Below are positions 46,986 through 56,503 of a stretch of 64,000 bases of DNA, in pieces. Position numbers and translations under genes: made by a program. Source of the DNA: Planctomycetota bacterium (GTDB lineage Bacteria; Planctomycetota; Planctomycetia; Pirellulales; PALSA-1355); the NCBI GenBank assembly GCA_003389325.1, contig QQVE01000054.1, positions 62,001-126,000 on the forward strand. Direction: 5' to 3'. The notes under the pieces were generated by a model. It did no database searches. It was not told where the DNA came from and worked only from the letters and a program-made list of their open reading frames with translations. Every line of letters starts with the position of its first letter. The first letter of the stretch is position 1.

Positions 46986-49735
46986 CACTCGCCCCGCACA
47001 TCCATCTGGCCTGGAAAGAGTATCGCGCCATCCGCGGGTTTTGGCTCGGGTTGGCCGGGCTGGCCGTGCTCGGACAGTTCACGACGGCCTGGTTCGTGGG
47101 CAGCACTGCCTGGGCGACGGCCCTGGTGTTTAACCTCGGTTTGGCCGCACCGGCGTTCTTCGCCGTCGGCAGTGCAGGCACCGCATTCGCGATCGAGAAG
47201 GAAGATGGCACTCTTGATTGGCTGCGGGCCGCGCCCACCACGGCGGGCTCCGTGTTCGCGGGCAAGCTGGTCGTGGCCATTGCGGGCACCGTAGCCATGT
47301 TTCCGCTGCTGTGGACGACGGCCCTCGTGGCCACAGGCGGCCGTGTGTCCGAGCAGGAGACGCTGAACGGCATGTTGGGATTGTGGCTGCCGGCGGCCGT
47401 CGAGGCGCTGGCCTGGGGCACACTGTTTTCGTTGCTCTCCGCGGGGCCGCTGGTGGCAATATGTCTGGCGATACTGGCTGCCTCGACTGCGACCCATCTG
47501 CTGGCCTGGGGCGTCACATCGACCGACATCGCGGAGTTGGAATATTCTCGCTATCTGGACGCGGTGCCCTGGCGGATGTTGCTCGTCGTGCCGCTGGCAG
47601 TTCTCGATATCTACCTGGGACTGCATTGGCTCGATGCGCGCGAACCGGCGGGAGAACGCCGGCGGCGCAAGCCGCGGCAAGTCGAGCAAACGGTCGGTCG
47701 AAACCGATCCGAAGCAGTGCTGCTGAGGCATCTACGCAGTGTACGCGATCGCGGAACAATGCTCGGCCATTTGTTGTGGCACCACGTTCGCCAGTCGGGC
47801 CGTTTGATGTTGCTGTTCGCTTGCATCACCATCACGTTTTTCATGCTGGTCAGGTTCAGCGGCCATGAGTTGGCACGTGAATGGGTGATCCTCCCGATGT
47901 TCGCCGGCGCATCGCTGATGGGCAGTGGCGTCTTCTATGCCGATCAGCGCCGCAGGCAATACCGCTTCTTCGTCGAGCACAATGTTCCACCAGAGTACGT
48001 TTGGGTGACGCGCGTAACGCCCTGGGTGGTCACGCTGGCAATCACGACCTTCGTCATGCTCGTGCTGTGGGTTGGGCGTGTAAGGCCCCAGGCCTACGAT
48101 CTTGCGGTTCCGGTGATCGCCGTCAGCTTCGCGGCAGGGCAGTGGGCCTCGATGATGGTCCGTAGCGGGCTGATGGCTGGCTTTTGTGGGCTGGTCCTGG
48201 CCGCGGTGGTGTCCGGTTGGGTCGCCCTGCTCGCGTTCATGCAAATCGGCAGGGAGTGGTCCGTGCTGCCGGTGACGACGGTGCTGCTGGCGGCCACATG
48301 GCTGCGTGCGCCGGATTGGGTGCGTGAGAACACGACCTGGTGGGCGCGGGCTCGGGCAATCACGCACCTGATCCTTCCCGCGGTGCTGTTCGTCGCAGTA
48401 CTGGCTGCATTCCGCGTCTACCAGGTTCCCGACTGGGGCAGACGGCCTCCCGAGCCGCGGCCCGCGACGCCAGCGGGTCGGCAAACCGCCGAACTCTACC
48501 GCAAGGCCAGCGAGTTGTACTTCGGCATGCCCGAGCGAGAGCGATCGCCGGACGCCGATGTGGAAACGCCACCGACGCGAGAACTCGGTCGGATCGAGCG
48601 CCAATGGGTCGAGGGCAATGCCGAGACGATCGCGCTGGCGGTCGAAGCATCGAAGCGCGAGGAGTACGCACCGCATGGAGTGAATTCCGTGGGCAACGTC
48701 CACAAGAACGATCTATACCTTTTGATGCTCTACAGCGCTTGGAGCCTCGAGGCCGAAGGCCGGCTCGACGAGGCGCTCGATCGGTACTTTGAGACGCTTG
48801 CCATGCTGTCGCAATGGTCGGCCGATCCTTGGGACTATTCCCTGTCCGGCGCAGCTAGAGTCATCGAGGAGGAGCTCCCACACTGGGCGGCGGCGAAAGG
48901 TCAAACCGTCGAGCGCATTCGGCAGGCCATTGCCCGCCTCGCGGATTTCTCGGTCCGCTCCGAGGATGCGCTTCAACCACTGTACGCCTTCTACGCCGTC
49001 GACCGGCGATTCCTCGACGAGGGCAAGCCTCCGCCTTACCTCGGCAACAATGTGACGCGGATGATCCTCTGGCGCCGCCTCCTGCCCTGGGAGCGCTACC
49101 GTGCCCTGCGTCTGTTGAATCTCATGGCCGACACGGCCGTCGATCGGGTCGACCTCGTCGAAAATCGACTTGCAGGCGGCGACAGCGTGGCCGCGGTGCT
49201 TCCGCCATGGAGTGGTGCCAAATTCTATATTGACCTGGGAACTTCAGGCAGCCGCAAGCCCGACCCGCACACGATGCTCAGCACGACGCCACTGTGCCCG
49301 GAGACGGTCGGCTCGGCAGGCCTGGGAATCGCCTGGGGCCTGGCAAGACTCGCCAACGCGAAGCGGACGGCGCTGTTGGCTATGGCCGCTGAAGCGTACC
49401 GCCTCGATCACGGCGACTGGCCGCAATCGCTTGAGGAACTCGTGCCCGAATACTTGAGTGCTCTGCCGGTCGATCCGTACTCCGGCCGCGCTTTCGTCTA
49501 TTTTCCCGAGGGTCCCCCGGCGCCCCTTACTTCAGACCAAGCATCCAGACTCGACAACATCATGACGAATTCGCACATCGCACCCGGCCAGCCTTGCCTG
49601 TGGAGTTCCGGCGTCGATCTGATTCCTGTTGGACCGGAAGACGGCGATCAATACGCGTGGCGTTCTCAACGCGTCAGTGGCTACGACGCCTGGCGTTGGG
49701 GAAACTGGTTTCCCATTCCTATGCCGGAGGAATAG
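46982..49735 (+). CDS. ABC-2-type permease fused to a large C-terminal soluble domain
   Basis: A 917-residue protein. The first half has two permease-like units: residues 1-215 begin HLAWKEYRAIRGFWLGLAG and have about six hydrophobic segments, and residues 260-480 begin LLWHHVRQSGRLMLLFACIT and have about six more. After VYQVPDWGRRPPEP (about 480) a hydrophilic domain of some 435 residues follows. Near its end lies a pseudopilin-like element, KRTALLAMAAEAYRLDHGDW (about 791-810), with a VPEYLSALPVDPYSGR turn. This element recurs in planctomycete proteins. Which side of the membrane it faces is not certain. It should form the membrane part of the exporter with the ATPase encoded before it. Confidence 0.88.
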   Translation: MTLAPHIHLAWKEYRAIRGFWLGLAGLAVLGQFTTAWFVGSTAWATALVFNLGLAAPAFFAVGSAGTAFAIEKEDGTLDWLRAAPTTAGSVFAGKLVVAIAGTVAMFPLLWTTALVATGGRVSEQETLNGMLGLWLPAAVEALAWGTLFSLLSAGPLVAICLAILAASTATHLLAWGVTSTDIAELEYSRYLDAVPWRMLLVVPLAVLDIYLGLHWLDAREPAGERRRRKPRQVEQTVGRNRSEAVLLRHLRSVRDRGTMLGHLLWHHVRQSGRLMLLFACITITFFMLVRFSGHELAREWVILPMFAGASLMGSGVFYADQRRRQYRFFVEHNVPPEYVWVTRVTPWVVTLAITTFVMLVLWVGRVRPQAYDLAVPVIAVSFAAGQWASMMVRSGLMAGFCGLVLAAVVSGWVALLAFMQIGREWSVLPVTTVLLAATWLRAPDWVRENTTWWARARAITHLILPAVLFVAVLAAFRVYQVPDWGRRPPEPRPATPAGRQTAELYRKASELYFGMPERERSPDADVETPPTRELGRIERQWVEGNAETIALAVEASKREEYAPHGVNSVGNVHKNDLYLLMLYSAWSLEAEGRLDEALDRYFETLAMLSQWSADPWDYSLSGAARVIEEELPHWAAAKGQTVERIRQAIARLADFSVRSEDALQPLYAFYAVDRRFLDEGKPPPYLGNNVTRMILWRRLLPWERYRALRLLNLMADTAVDRVDLVENRLAGGDSVAAVLPPWSGAKFYIDLGTSGSRKPDPHTMLSTTPLCPETVGSAGLGIAWGLARLANAKRTALLAMAAEAYRLDHGDWPQSLEELVPEYLSALPVDPYSGRAFVYFPEGPPAPLTSDQASRLDNIMTNSHIAPGQPCLWSSGVDLIPVGPEDGDQYAWRSQRVSGYDAWRWGNWFPIPMPEE

Positions 49736-49861
49736 CGCACGCTTTCGAATCGCGATCGGCTTTTCTTCGCAAGCGCCGCCTTTTTTCTTTGATCCCCAAC
49801 CGCCCCGCCACTAGACTCACTCGCACGGGTTATCGAGTGATCCATCCAGGGGGCAGGCGTG

Positions 49862-51886
49862 ATGAACCAACGCAGGCGGGATCGACGTGCGGTGCGGCCG
49901 CGGGTTGAGGTGCTGGAAGAGCGGCGGATGCTCTCGGCCGTGGTGGGCCGCCACGTGTTCTACAACCAGTCGAAGTTCGACGGTGGCGACGCGGCCATCA
50001 ACGCCAGCGACGACGCGGCGATTGCGCCCGATAAGGGAGCGTATCTGGGCGACGTCGAGTTCGTCATCGAGCGGCTCACCGACAATGACACCTACGACAC
50101 CAACCCGCGCGTCGACGGCGATAAGATCGTCTGGGAGGGCCGCGGCGGCACCGACGGTGGAACCGACGAAGAGATCTTCTACTACGACGGCACCACGGTC
50201 ACGCAGCTTACGGAGAACAGCGACCTGGACCGCGAAGCCGAAGTGTCCGACCTGGGTATTGTCTGGGAGCGCGGCAACAGCTCGGCCCGCGAGATTATCT
50301 TCTACGACGGCAGCGAAACCCCGCTGACGTCGAACGCCGTGTCGGACGACAATTCGTCGCTCAGCGATGAGCGGCTGAGCTGGGAGCAGGGGGACGGCGC
50401 AGCGGTCGAAGTCTGGACCTGGGACGGGGTGAACCCGCCCTCGAACTTGAGCAACCTGCCGGCGGTAATCGACCTGCAGCCGTATGCCGAGGGGAACAAC
50501 ACGGTCTGGGTCAGCGGTAGCGTGCCCAATCGCCAGGTTCGTTTCTTCAACGGCACGTCCACGTCGATTATCGGCACGAGTACGTTCTCGATCGAGGATC
50601 CGCGCTCGGACGGCGATCACGTCGTCTGGGAGGGCTTCAAGCAAAGCGGCAACAACCAGCGCGAGATCTACTACTACAACGGCTCGACGGTGCAACTGGT
50701 CACCAACGACAACGTCTTCGACTTCGATCCGCAGGTCGAGGGCAACACGGTCGTGTGGTGGAGCCTGAACCTCGGGGTCTCACAGGTCAAAATGTGGCGC
50801 GACGGGGTGACCACCCAGCTTTCGGCCGGCACGCGCAACCGCAACCCGCAGATCTCGAACGGCAACGTCGTGTGGTACGGGTTCGACGGCAACGACGAGG
50901 AGATTTTCCTCTGGAACGGCTACAAGACGATCCAGATCACGGACAACGACTACGACGACATGCGGCCGCAGATCTCGGGCAACCACATCGTCTGGGTGGG
51001 CGGAAGCTCGACCAACGGCTCCGTCGATGAGATCTACCACACGTACATCACCAACTCCGCCGCCTCGTTCGACAACATCACCAGCTATTCGCGCGGCATC
51101 AACGGCATCGCCGTCGACATCGACGCTCCCACCGTCCCGCCGACGCTGGCGGATTTCGGCTTCAAGGTCGGCGACAACAACGCGCCAGCTACTTGGACCG
51201 ATGCCCCGGCACCCAGCGCATTCCTCGTACGGCCCGGGGCCGGCATCGACGGCTCGGACCGGGTTGAAATCGTCTGGGCCAATGGCGCCATCCAGAACAC
51301 CTGGCTCGAAGTCACGGTCAAGGGCAACGACCAGCCCGGCGGCTTCAACACCAACACGGGACTCACCTACTCCGACAAGTTCCTGTTCGGCAACCGCACG
51401 GGCGACACCGGCAGCGGCACTCCCACGCTTGCCATTACCAGCGCCCAGGACGAAATCGCCGCCCGCAACAATGCCGGCATCAACGCGACGATCACGAACT
51501 TAGTGGATTTCGATCGTAGCGGTATCGTGAACGCAGTGGACAGCATCATCGCCCGGAACAACGGCGGACTGCTCACGAAGATCAGCTTCGGCAACCCGCT
51601 GCCGCCACCGGCTCCGTCGCCAGCTAGCGCATCGAACACCGGCGACGACTCCGACGTGGCGTTCGCATTGGTAACCGAGCACGAGTCCGACACACGCGCG
51701 GCGGCGCGCGTCGATGAACGTGTCTCGGCACTTGTCGAGCGTGGGTTGGTGTCGCGACATCTGGAGCGATTGGCCCGCGCCACGGCCGCACAACCCACGG
51801 CGGAGGATACGCCGGCCGCCACGCTCGAGCCGAATGAGGAAAAACTGGTCGACCTGCTGGACGACTGGGAACTCGAACTGCCGTAG
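49862..51886 (+). CDS. Surface protein with a nested beta-propeller and dockerin-like module
   Basis: A 674-residue protein. The planctomycete surface motif VLEERRMLSA (17-26) is followed by a conserved module (VVGRHVFYNQSKFDGG) that is interrupted at about residue 62. About 335 residues with eight repeats of the type 'NPRVDGDKIVWEG ... EIFYYDGTTVTQLT' then form a probable TolB-like beta-propeller. The module resumes at about 399 (ASFDNITSYSRGING) and continues to a dockerin-like loop FDRSGIVNAVDSIIARNN and an acidic tail with LLDDW. The matching module in the protein at 40327-42843 is uninterrupted. ATG 49862 or GTG 49859 could be the start, with AGGGGG about 8 nt upstream. It is probably an extracellular binding or structural protein. 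Confidence 0.88.
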   Translation: MNQRRRDRRAVRPRVEVLEERRMLSAVVGRHVFYNQSKFDGGDAAINASDDAAIAPDKGAYLGDVEFVIERLTDNDTYDTNPRVDGDKIVWEGRGGTDGGTDEEIFYYDGTTVTQLTENSDLDREAEVSDLGIVWERGNSSAREIIFYDGSETPLTSNAVSDDNSSLSDERLSWEQGDGAAVEVWTWDGVNPPSNLSNLPAVIDLQPYAEGNNTVWVSGSVPNRQVRFFNGTSTSIIGTSTFSIEDPRSDGDHVVWEGFKQSGNNQREIYYYNGSTVQLVTNDNVFDFDPQVEGNTVVWWSLNLGVSQVKMWRDGVTTQLSAGTRNRNPQISNGNVVWYGFDGNDEEIFLWNGYKTIQITDNDYDDMRPQISGNHIVWVGGSSTNGSVDEIYHTYITNSAASFDNITSYSRGINGIAVDIDAPTVPPTLADFGFKVGDNNAPATWTDAPAPSAFLVRPGAGIDGSDRVEIVWANGAIQNTWLEVTVKGNDQPGGFNTNTGLTYSDKFLFGNRTGDTGSGTPTLAITSAQDEIAARNNAGINATITNLVDFDRSGIVNAVDSIIARNNGGLLTKISFGNPLPPPAPSPASASNTGDDSDVAFALVTEHESDTRAAARVDERVSALVERGLVSRHLERLARATAAQPTAEDTPAATLEPNEEKLVDLLDDWELELP

Positions 51887-51901
51887 CCGTCCGCACGGCG
51901 A

Positions 51902-53581
51902 TCAAGCGGCGGCCGTCGACACGATGCCGGCCAGTTGCAGCAGAGGGCGGATGAAGTCGGGCCAGGCGCCCCAGACGCCTGCAACGAGCAACCCCAGAAA
52001 CGAGACCACCAGCGCGACGTCCCACCAGATCGACGGCTTGAGCCGTGGATCGGTCCTCGTATAGCGGAAGTACAAGGCACCGACCCCCAGCATCGGCAGC
52101 AGCAGCGCCTGCATCGCTCCGGCCAACAGAATCGCCCGCACCGGGTTGATGCCGGTGGTGAAGATCACCAGGCACACGACCGGCATGCCCACCGAAAAGG
52201 CCGTAACGGTCAGGTCGTGCTGCCTTTGATCGTGCGGACTCACCGCGCCAAAAAGCTTGCAACAGTCGGTCCACATTCGGGCGTTGCCCGCGGTCGAGAC
52301 CAGGAACGTCGAGTACAGCACGGCTACCGCCCCGATCAGGAACAGCCATCGCGCATACTCTCCGAACACCGGCACGTAGGCCCGTGACAGCGTGCTGACC
52401 ATGCGCATGCCGTCGGGGTCGAGCCCTTCGTTGTAAAGCACGGCCACGCCCATCAGGAAGAAAGCCAGCGTGGCGACGGTGTACACGACCATCGAGCAGA
52501 AGGCGTCGTAATGCATCACGCGCAGCCAGCCGCGGGCCCGCTCGGCCCAGGAAGCATCGTCGCTGCGCTTGCCTGTGAAGCGCGCGTAGCCCTTTTCGAG
52601 GCACCAGTAGGGATAGGCGAACAACTCCGAGGCTCCGACGCCGATGATGCCGAAGGCGGCCAGCGCCGTGGCCACGGGATTCACGCCTTCGGCGGCGTCG
52701 GGAAAGCGGAACATCAGGCCGCTCAGGAACGCCTCTCTCGAGATGTGCCACGTGTCGGTGGTTTGCAGCGAGATCACGTTGCCGATCGTGATGAACGTGA
52801 ACACGACGACCAAGACCATCGAAACGTTCTGAATCATTCGATAGCGGCCGCGATACAAGAGCCCCATCGTCAACACGGCGGCCACCGTGGCCCAAACCTT
52901 GTCGTCCCACGTAACTGGGTCGACAAGCGATTCTCCGGACCGCACGCGCTCGGCCAGGTCGCCGTGCTCGGGCTCGAGCGCCTCGAGACGCTCGCCCAGA
53001 AGTTGCTGACCACGCAGAATCGTCTCCTGCCGCTCGGCGCTGAGCGCCGCCAGCTCCGAGCGATCGCCTTCGAGGTCGTCCTGCCAGCGAACGTATCGCT
53101 CGATCTCGTCCTGCGAAGGCACTTCGACCGCGGCCCGATAGTCGCCGCGGATCGGAATGGCGATAGCGGCCGCTTGTCCCACGCCGCCGACGATGCCGCC
53201 CAACTGCCCGAACCCGATGACCATCATCAGCAACCAGAACCAGATGATCCAATTGACCTTCAACCGCGGACCGGGCACCTGGTCGAGCGCCGCCAGCGTG
53301 GTTTCGCCATGGGTGATCGTGTAGCGGCCTAGTTCGATCTGCACGAACACCTTGATGACGCAGCCGATGATGATCAGCCACAAGAGCGTGATGCCCGCCT
53401 GTGCGCCGGTTTTCGTCGTGGCGATCAACTCGCCCGAGCCGACGATGCTGCCGGCGATGATCAGCCCGGGCCCCAGGCGGCGGAGAATGCCGACAAGCGT
53501 CGACGGCGGAGCAAGCACGCCTGTCGCAGGCTGTGGGTCGAGCGACGGCGGCAGCGTGTCGTGATCTTGGGTATCGCTCAT
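51902..53581 (-). CDS. Nramp-like transporter lacking the canonical metal motif, with helical insert
   Basis: A 559-residue membrane protein with about eleven hydrophobic segments. [20 protein letters not shown] (36-55) and [17 protein letters not shown] match helices 1 and 6 of the Nramp family, but the DPGN metal motif of helix 1 is VGSGE, and the Met-Pro-His of helix 6 is absent. Transport of manganese or iron is therefore doubtful, and another cation or substrate is likely. A hydrophilic, Glu/Arg-rich, coiled-coil-like insert at about residues 146-228 ([20 protein letters not shown]) separates two helices. The gene is convergent with the surface-protein gene, with 15 bp between the stops. 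ATG 53581 is the start. Confidence 0.85.
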   Translation of the reverse strand: MSDTQDHDTLPPSLDPQPATGVLAPPSTLVGILRRLGPGLIIAGSIVGSGELIATTKTGAQAGITLLWLIIIGCVIKVFVQIELGRYTITHGETTLAALDQVPGPRLKVNWIIWFWLLMMVIGFGQLGGIVGGVGQAAAIAIPIRGDYRAAVEVPSQDEIERYVRWQDDLEGDRSELAALSAERQETILRGQQLLGERLEALEPEHGDLAERVRSGESLVDPVTWDDKVWATVAAVLTMGLLYRGRYRMIQNVSMVLVVVFTFITIGNVISLQTTDTWHISREAFLSGLMFRFPDAAEGVNPVATALAAFGIIGVGASELFAYPYWCLEKGYARFTGKRSDDASWAERARGWLRVMHYDAFCSMVVYTVATLAFFLMGVAVLYNEGLDPDGMRMVSTLSRAYVPVFGEYARWLFLIGAVAVLYSTFLVSTAGNARMWTDCCKLFGAVSPHDQRQHDLTVTAFSVGMPVVCLVIFTTGINPVRAILLAGAMQALLLPMLGVGALYFRYTRTDPRLKPSIWWDVALVVSFLGLLVAGVWGAWPDFIRPLLQLAGIVSTAAA

Positions 53582-53865
53582 CGTGGACGGTCGGAGCGCG
53601 CAGGTCGCCGAAGTTGCGCGGGATGTTTGCCTGGTGGATGGTTGGATACGTGGGTGTTGATGATATCCGCCTCAACCGCCGCGTGCCACGGCGAGGCCTT
53701 GGCGACGCTTTGCACGGAAGGTTTCACGACCGGAAGATGGGAGAACCCTGACGGCCGCACGGCCTGTGCCCCGTGCCAGCACCGGGGCGAAGTTGCCGCG
53801 ACCCGCTTGCCGATATGCCACCTTGCACGGGGCTAGATTCTGTTTTCATACGGAAGGATGCCCCG

Positions 53866-54867
53866 ATGCGGCTGTCATTGGCGGGTTTGGCGCTATCTTG
53901 CGCGCTCGGTTGGTTCGCCCCTCAGGCGATTGCTCAAGCGCCCGCGGTTCTCGGCGACGTCGAAGAATCGCTGATCGCCGCGCCGACCGAAGGCTGTTTC
54001 GCCGGCTGCGGCGAAGCCTGTAGCGACTGCTACGACTGTTGCGACTGTTTCAACGGTCGCCAGCGGTTCCTGGGGCTGTTGCCCAGCGATCACTGTTTCG
54101 ACAGCTTCGTGAGCCCGCTGTCGAATCCCTTCTACTTCGAAGATCCACGCTCGTTGACCGAAGTGCGGGGCATCTTCATCGAGAATGCGCTGCCCAGCGT
54201 GATCGACGGCGGCGACCTGCAAATCTACGCGGCGCAGCTTCGCGGCCGGGTGACCGACCGCGTGAGCATCATCGCGCCGCGGTTGGGATACCTTAACGTC
54301 AACCAGGCCGGCGATGCGCCCCAGGGCTTCATGTCCGCGCCGATCGGCTTCAAATACAACTTCTACCGCGACGTCGAACGGCAGATCCTGGCCTCCGCCG
54401 GTATCACGTACTTCATCAAAGGCTCCGGCATCGCCGGCTCGAACTTCGGCGACGGCTCGATGAACTTCTACCTGTCCGCCGGCGCCCAAATCTTCGACCA
54501 CGGTCACTGGATCACCGGCACCGGATTCCGCATCCCGATGAACAACAATTGGGGCACGCAGTTCTGGTACTGGTCGAACCAGTGGGACTACGAGCTACCG
54601 AACCACATCTATCCGCTGATCGGCATCAACTGGTTCCATTGGATGAGCAGCGCCGGCATTCCGTTGGGTTCGGAGGTGACGGGCCTCGACTTGATCGACG
54701 TGCCGGCCGTAGGCGTGGCGGGCACGAACGTCGTCACCTGTATGGCGGGAGTGAAATGGAAGCCGACTTCCCACTTCGAACTGGGATCGGGCTTCGAGTT
54801 CCCCCTGACCGATCGTAGCGACATTCTCAAGAATCGGCTGTATGTGGATATGATCTTCCGCTACTAA
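53866..54867 (+). CDS. Exported outer-membrane-like protein with Cys-rich N-terminus (tandem copy 1)
   Basis: A 333-residue protein with a signal peptide (LALSCALGWFAPQAIAQA) and a Cys-rich N-terminal segment (GCFAGCGEACSDCYDCCDCF, about 43-62). A beta-barrel-like body follows (SNPFYFEDPRSLTEVRG, GFKYNFYRDVERQILAS, WYWSNQWDYELPNHIYPL), ending in Phe-Arg-Tyr. The body is close to that of the next gene over most of its length. ATG 53866 has GGAAGG upstream in a sequence nearly identical to that of copy 2. No family name is recognised; an outer-membrane barrel with a disulfide- or metal-binding plug is inferred from the Cys pattern and aromatic end. Confidence 0.82.
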   Translation: MRLSLAGLALSCALGWFAPQAIAQAPAVLGDVEESLIAAPTEGCFAGCGEACSDCYDCCDCFNGRQRFLGLLPSDHCFDSFVSPLSNPFYFEDPRSLTEVRGIFIENALPSVIDGGDLQIYAAQLRGRVTDRVSIIAPRLGYLNVNQAGDAPQGFMSAPIGFKYNFYRDVERQILASAGITYFIKGSGIAGSNFGDGSMNFYLSAGAQIFDHGHWITGTGFRIPMNNNWGTQFWYWSNQWDYELPNHIYPLIGINWFHWMSSAGIPLGSEVTGLDLIDVPAVGVAGTNVVTCMAGVKWKPTSHFELGSGFEFPLTDRSDILKNRLYVDMIFRY

Positions 54868-55122
54868 GCGCTGGCAGTTCGACAACGCGGAACGGTCGAC
54901 GATGGGCGAACTCGCCGGCGCGTCGCCAATGCGCTCGCGATGCGCCACGAGCGCGCAGGCCGCCCACGATCCGATGGTTCGACCTTGGCGATTCTACGCG
55001 AGCTATCCCTTCAAGGGGTTCTGCGTTCGCGCGATTCGCTTCGCAAGGTTCGATGCGACGGCGGCCGATGCACAACACTACGCGGGGCACACGCGATACT
55101 TTCACGCGCGGAAGGAGCCCCG

Positions 55123-56175
55123 ATGCGGAACGTGCTGATCTTCACCTTGCTCTCCACCTGCGTCTCGTGCGCCGCCGCCGCACGTGCGGGCTACGAGTAC
55201 AGCGAGTACTACGCAGACGAATCGATCGAGCAGGATGCCTCGACCGACGTGGCCTCGACCGACGCCATTCTCCCGCCGGCGAGCGACGCGCCGCTGCTAG
55301 GCGACGGATGGGGCAGTTGCTGCAACTGCGATTGCTACGACGGCTGCGACTGCTTCAACGGCCGCCGGCGCGCCTTGGGGCTGTTTCTCCCCAGCGACCA
55401 CTGCTTCGATCGGTTTATCAGTCCGCTGTCGAACCCGTTCTACTTCGAAGATCCTCGCTCGCTGACGGAAGTGCGCGGATTGTTCTTCGACAACGCACTG
55501 TCGTCGGTGGCCGGCGGCGGCGATGCGCAGGTTTTCGCCGGTCAGATTCGAGGCCGCGTGACGGATCGCGCCAGCATCGTCGCGCAGCGGCTCGGCCACT
55601 TGCAAGTCAACATCGCCGGCGACGATACGCCCAACGGCTTTCTGTCCGCGCCTATCGGTTTGAAGTACAACTTTCTGCGCAACGTCGAGCAACAATACCT
55701 GGCCTCGGCGGGCATTACCTACTTCATCAACGGCTCGGCCAACGCCATGTCGAATTTCGGCGATGGCGCCTTCCACTTCTTCTTGACCGGCGGTGCGCAG
55801 ATCTTCGAGAACGCCCACTGGCTCAGCGCCACGGGCTTTCGAATTCCGCTGAACAACAACTGGGGCACGCAAATGTGGTACTGGTCGAACCAGTGGGACT
55901 ACGAACTGCCCAACCACATCTATCCGCTCGCGGGCATCAACTGGTTTCACTTCATGAGCAGTGCCGGCATCCCCGCGACTCCGTTCACGTCGCTTGACAT
56001 CATCGATCTGCCCGCCTTCAACGTCGCCGGAACGAACGTCGTCACGGGTCTGGTGGGCTTTAAGTGGAAGCCGAGCGCACACTGTGAGCTGGGAACCGGT
56101 TTCGAGTTTCCCCTCACCGAGCGCACCGACGTGCTCAAGAACCGCGTTTATGCCGACTTGATTCTCCGCTACTAG
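55123..56175 (+). CDS. Exported outer-membrane-like protein with Cys-rich N-terminus (tandem copy 2)
   Basis: A 350-residue paralogue of the preceding gene. It has a signal peptide (LIFTLLSTCVSCAAAARA), an acidic linker (about 20-60), a Cys-rich segment GSCCNCDCYDGCDCFNG, then the same barrel-like body (SNPFYFEDPRSLTEVRGLFF, WYWSNQWDYELPNHIYPL) and a terminal Leu-Arg-Tyr. Differences from copy 1 cluster at the N-terminus and in loops, which suggests an old tandem duplication. ATG 55123 is preceded by GGAAGGAG in sequence shared with copy 1. A terminator hairpin follows. Function is unknown. Confidence 0.82.
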   Translation: MRNVLIFTLLSTCVSCAAAARAGYEYSEYYADESIEQDASTDVASTDAILPPASDAPLLGDGWGSCCNCDCYDGCDCFNGRRRALGLFLPSDHCFDRFISPLSNPFYFEDPRSLTEVRGLFFDNALSSVAGGGDAQVFAGQIRGRVTDRASIVAQRLGHLQVNIAGDDTPNGFLSAPIGLKYNFLRNVEQQYLASAGITYFINGSANAMSNFGDGAFHFFLTGGAQIFENAHWLSATGFRIPLNNNWGTQMWYWSNQWDYELPNHIYPLAGINWFHFMSSAGIPATPFTSLDIIDLPAFNVAGTNVVTGLVGFKWKPSAHCELGTGFEFPLTERTDVLKNRVYADLILRY

Positions 56176-56503
56176 CCGGCCCGAAGGCCGCTCGCGCGGC
56201 CCCTTCAGGAACTGCATCCCTCGGCTCTGCGGCCGGCTCGACTTCCGTCGACCGGCCGTTTCTCATGCGCTAGGGCACCGCGGCCTTTCGTCGGCATCTA
56301 ACCCGGCCGCAACGGCCCAGCCTCCCAAGCGTTCTCTCTCCAGGGCCAACGCCAAGGCCTCGCCGGAGCTTAGGCACTCTAGGAAGACTCTGCGGCGTGG
56401 ACGATTCCGTGTTGGAGTGTATCGATTATTCCGCCGATGACCATTTTGCGGCCTATGACCGTTGTTTCGGTCGGGCCGAGTATTCCAGCACAGGACGGAA
56501 CTC
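56176..56503. other. Intergenic region before the Lpg1974-like gene
   Basis: About 330 bp holding the terminator of the tandem-OMP pair (56230-56264) and, presumably, the promoter of the next gene. No confident -35/-10 pair was found in the AT-richer stretch near 56410-56470. Confidence 0.45.
56230..56264 (+). terminator. Rho-independent terminator after the tandem OMP genes
   Basis: CGGCCGG-C-TCGAC pairs with GTCGA-CCGGCCG (one bulged C, 4-nt loop) and is followed by TTTCTC, about 55 bp after the stop codon at 56175. Confidence 0.65.
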
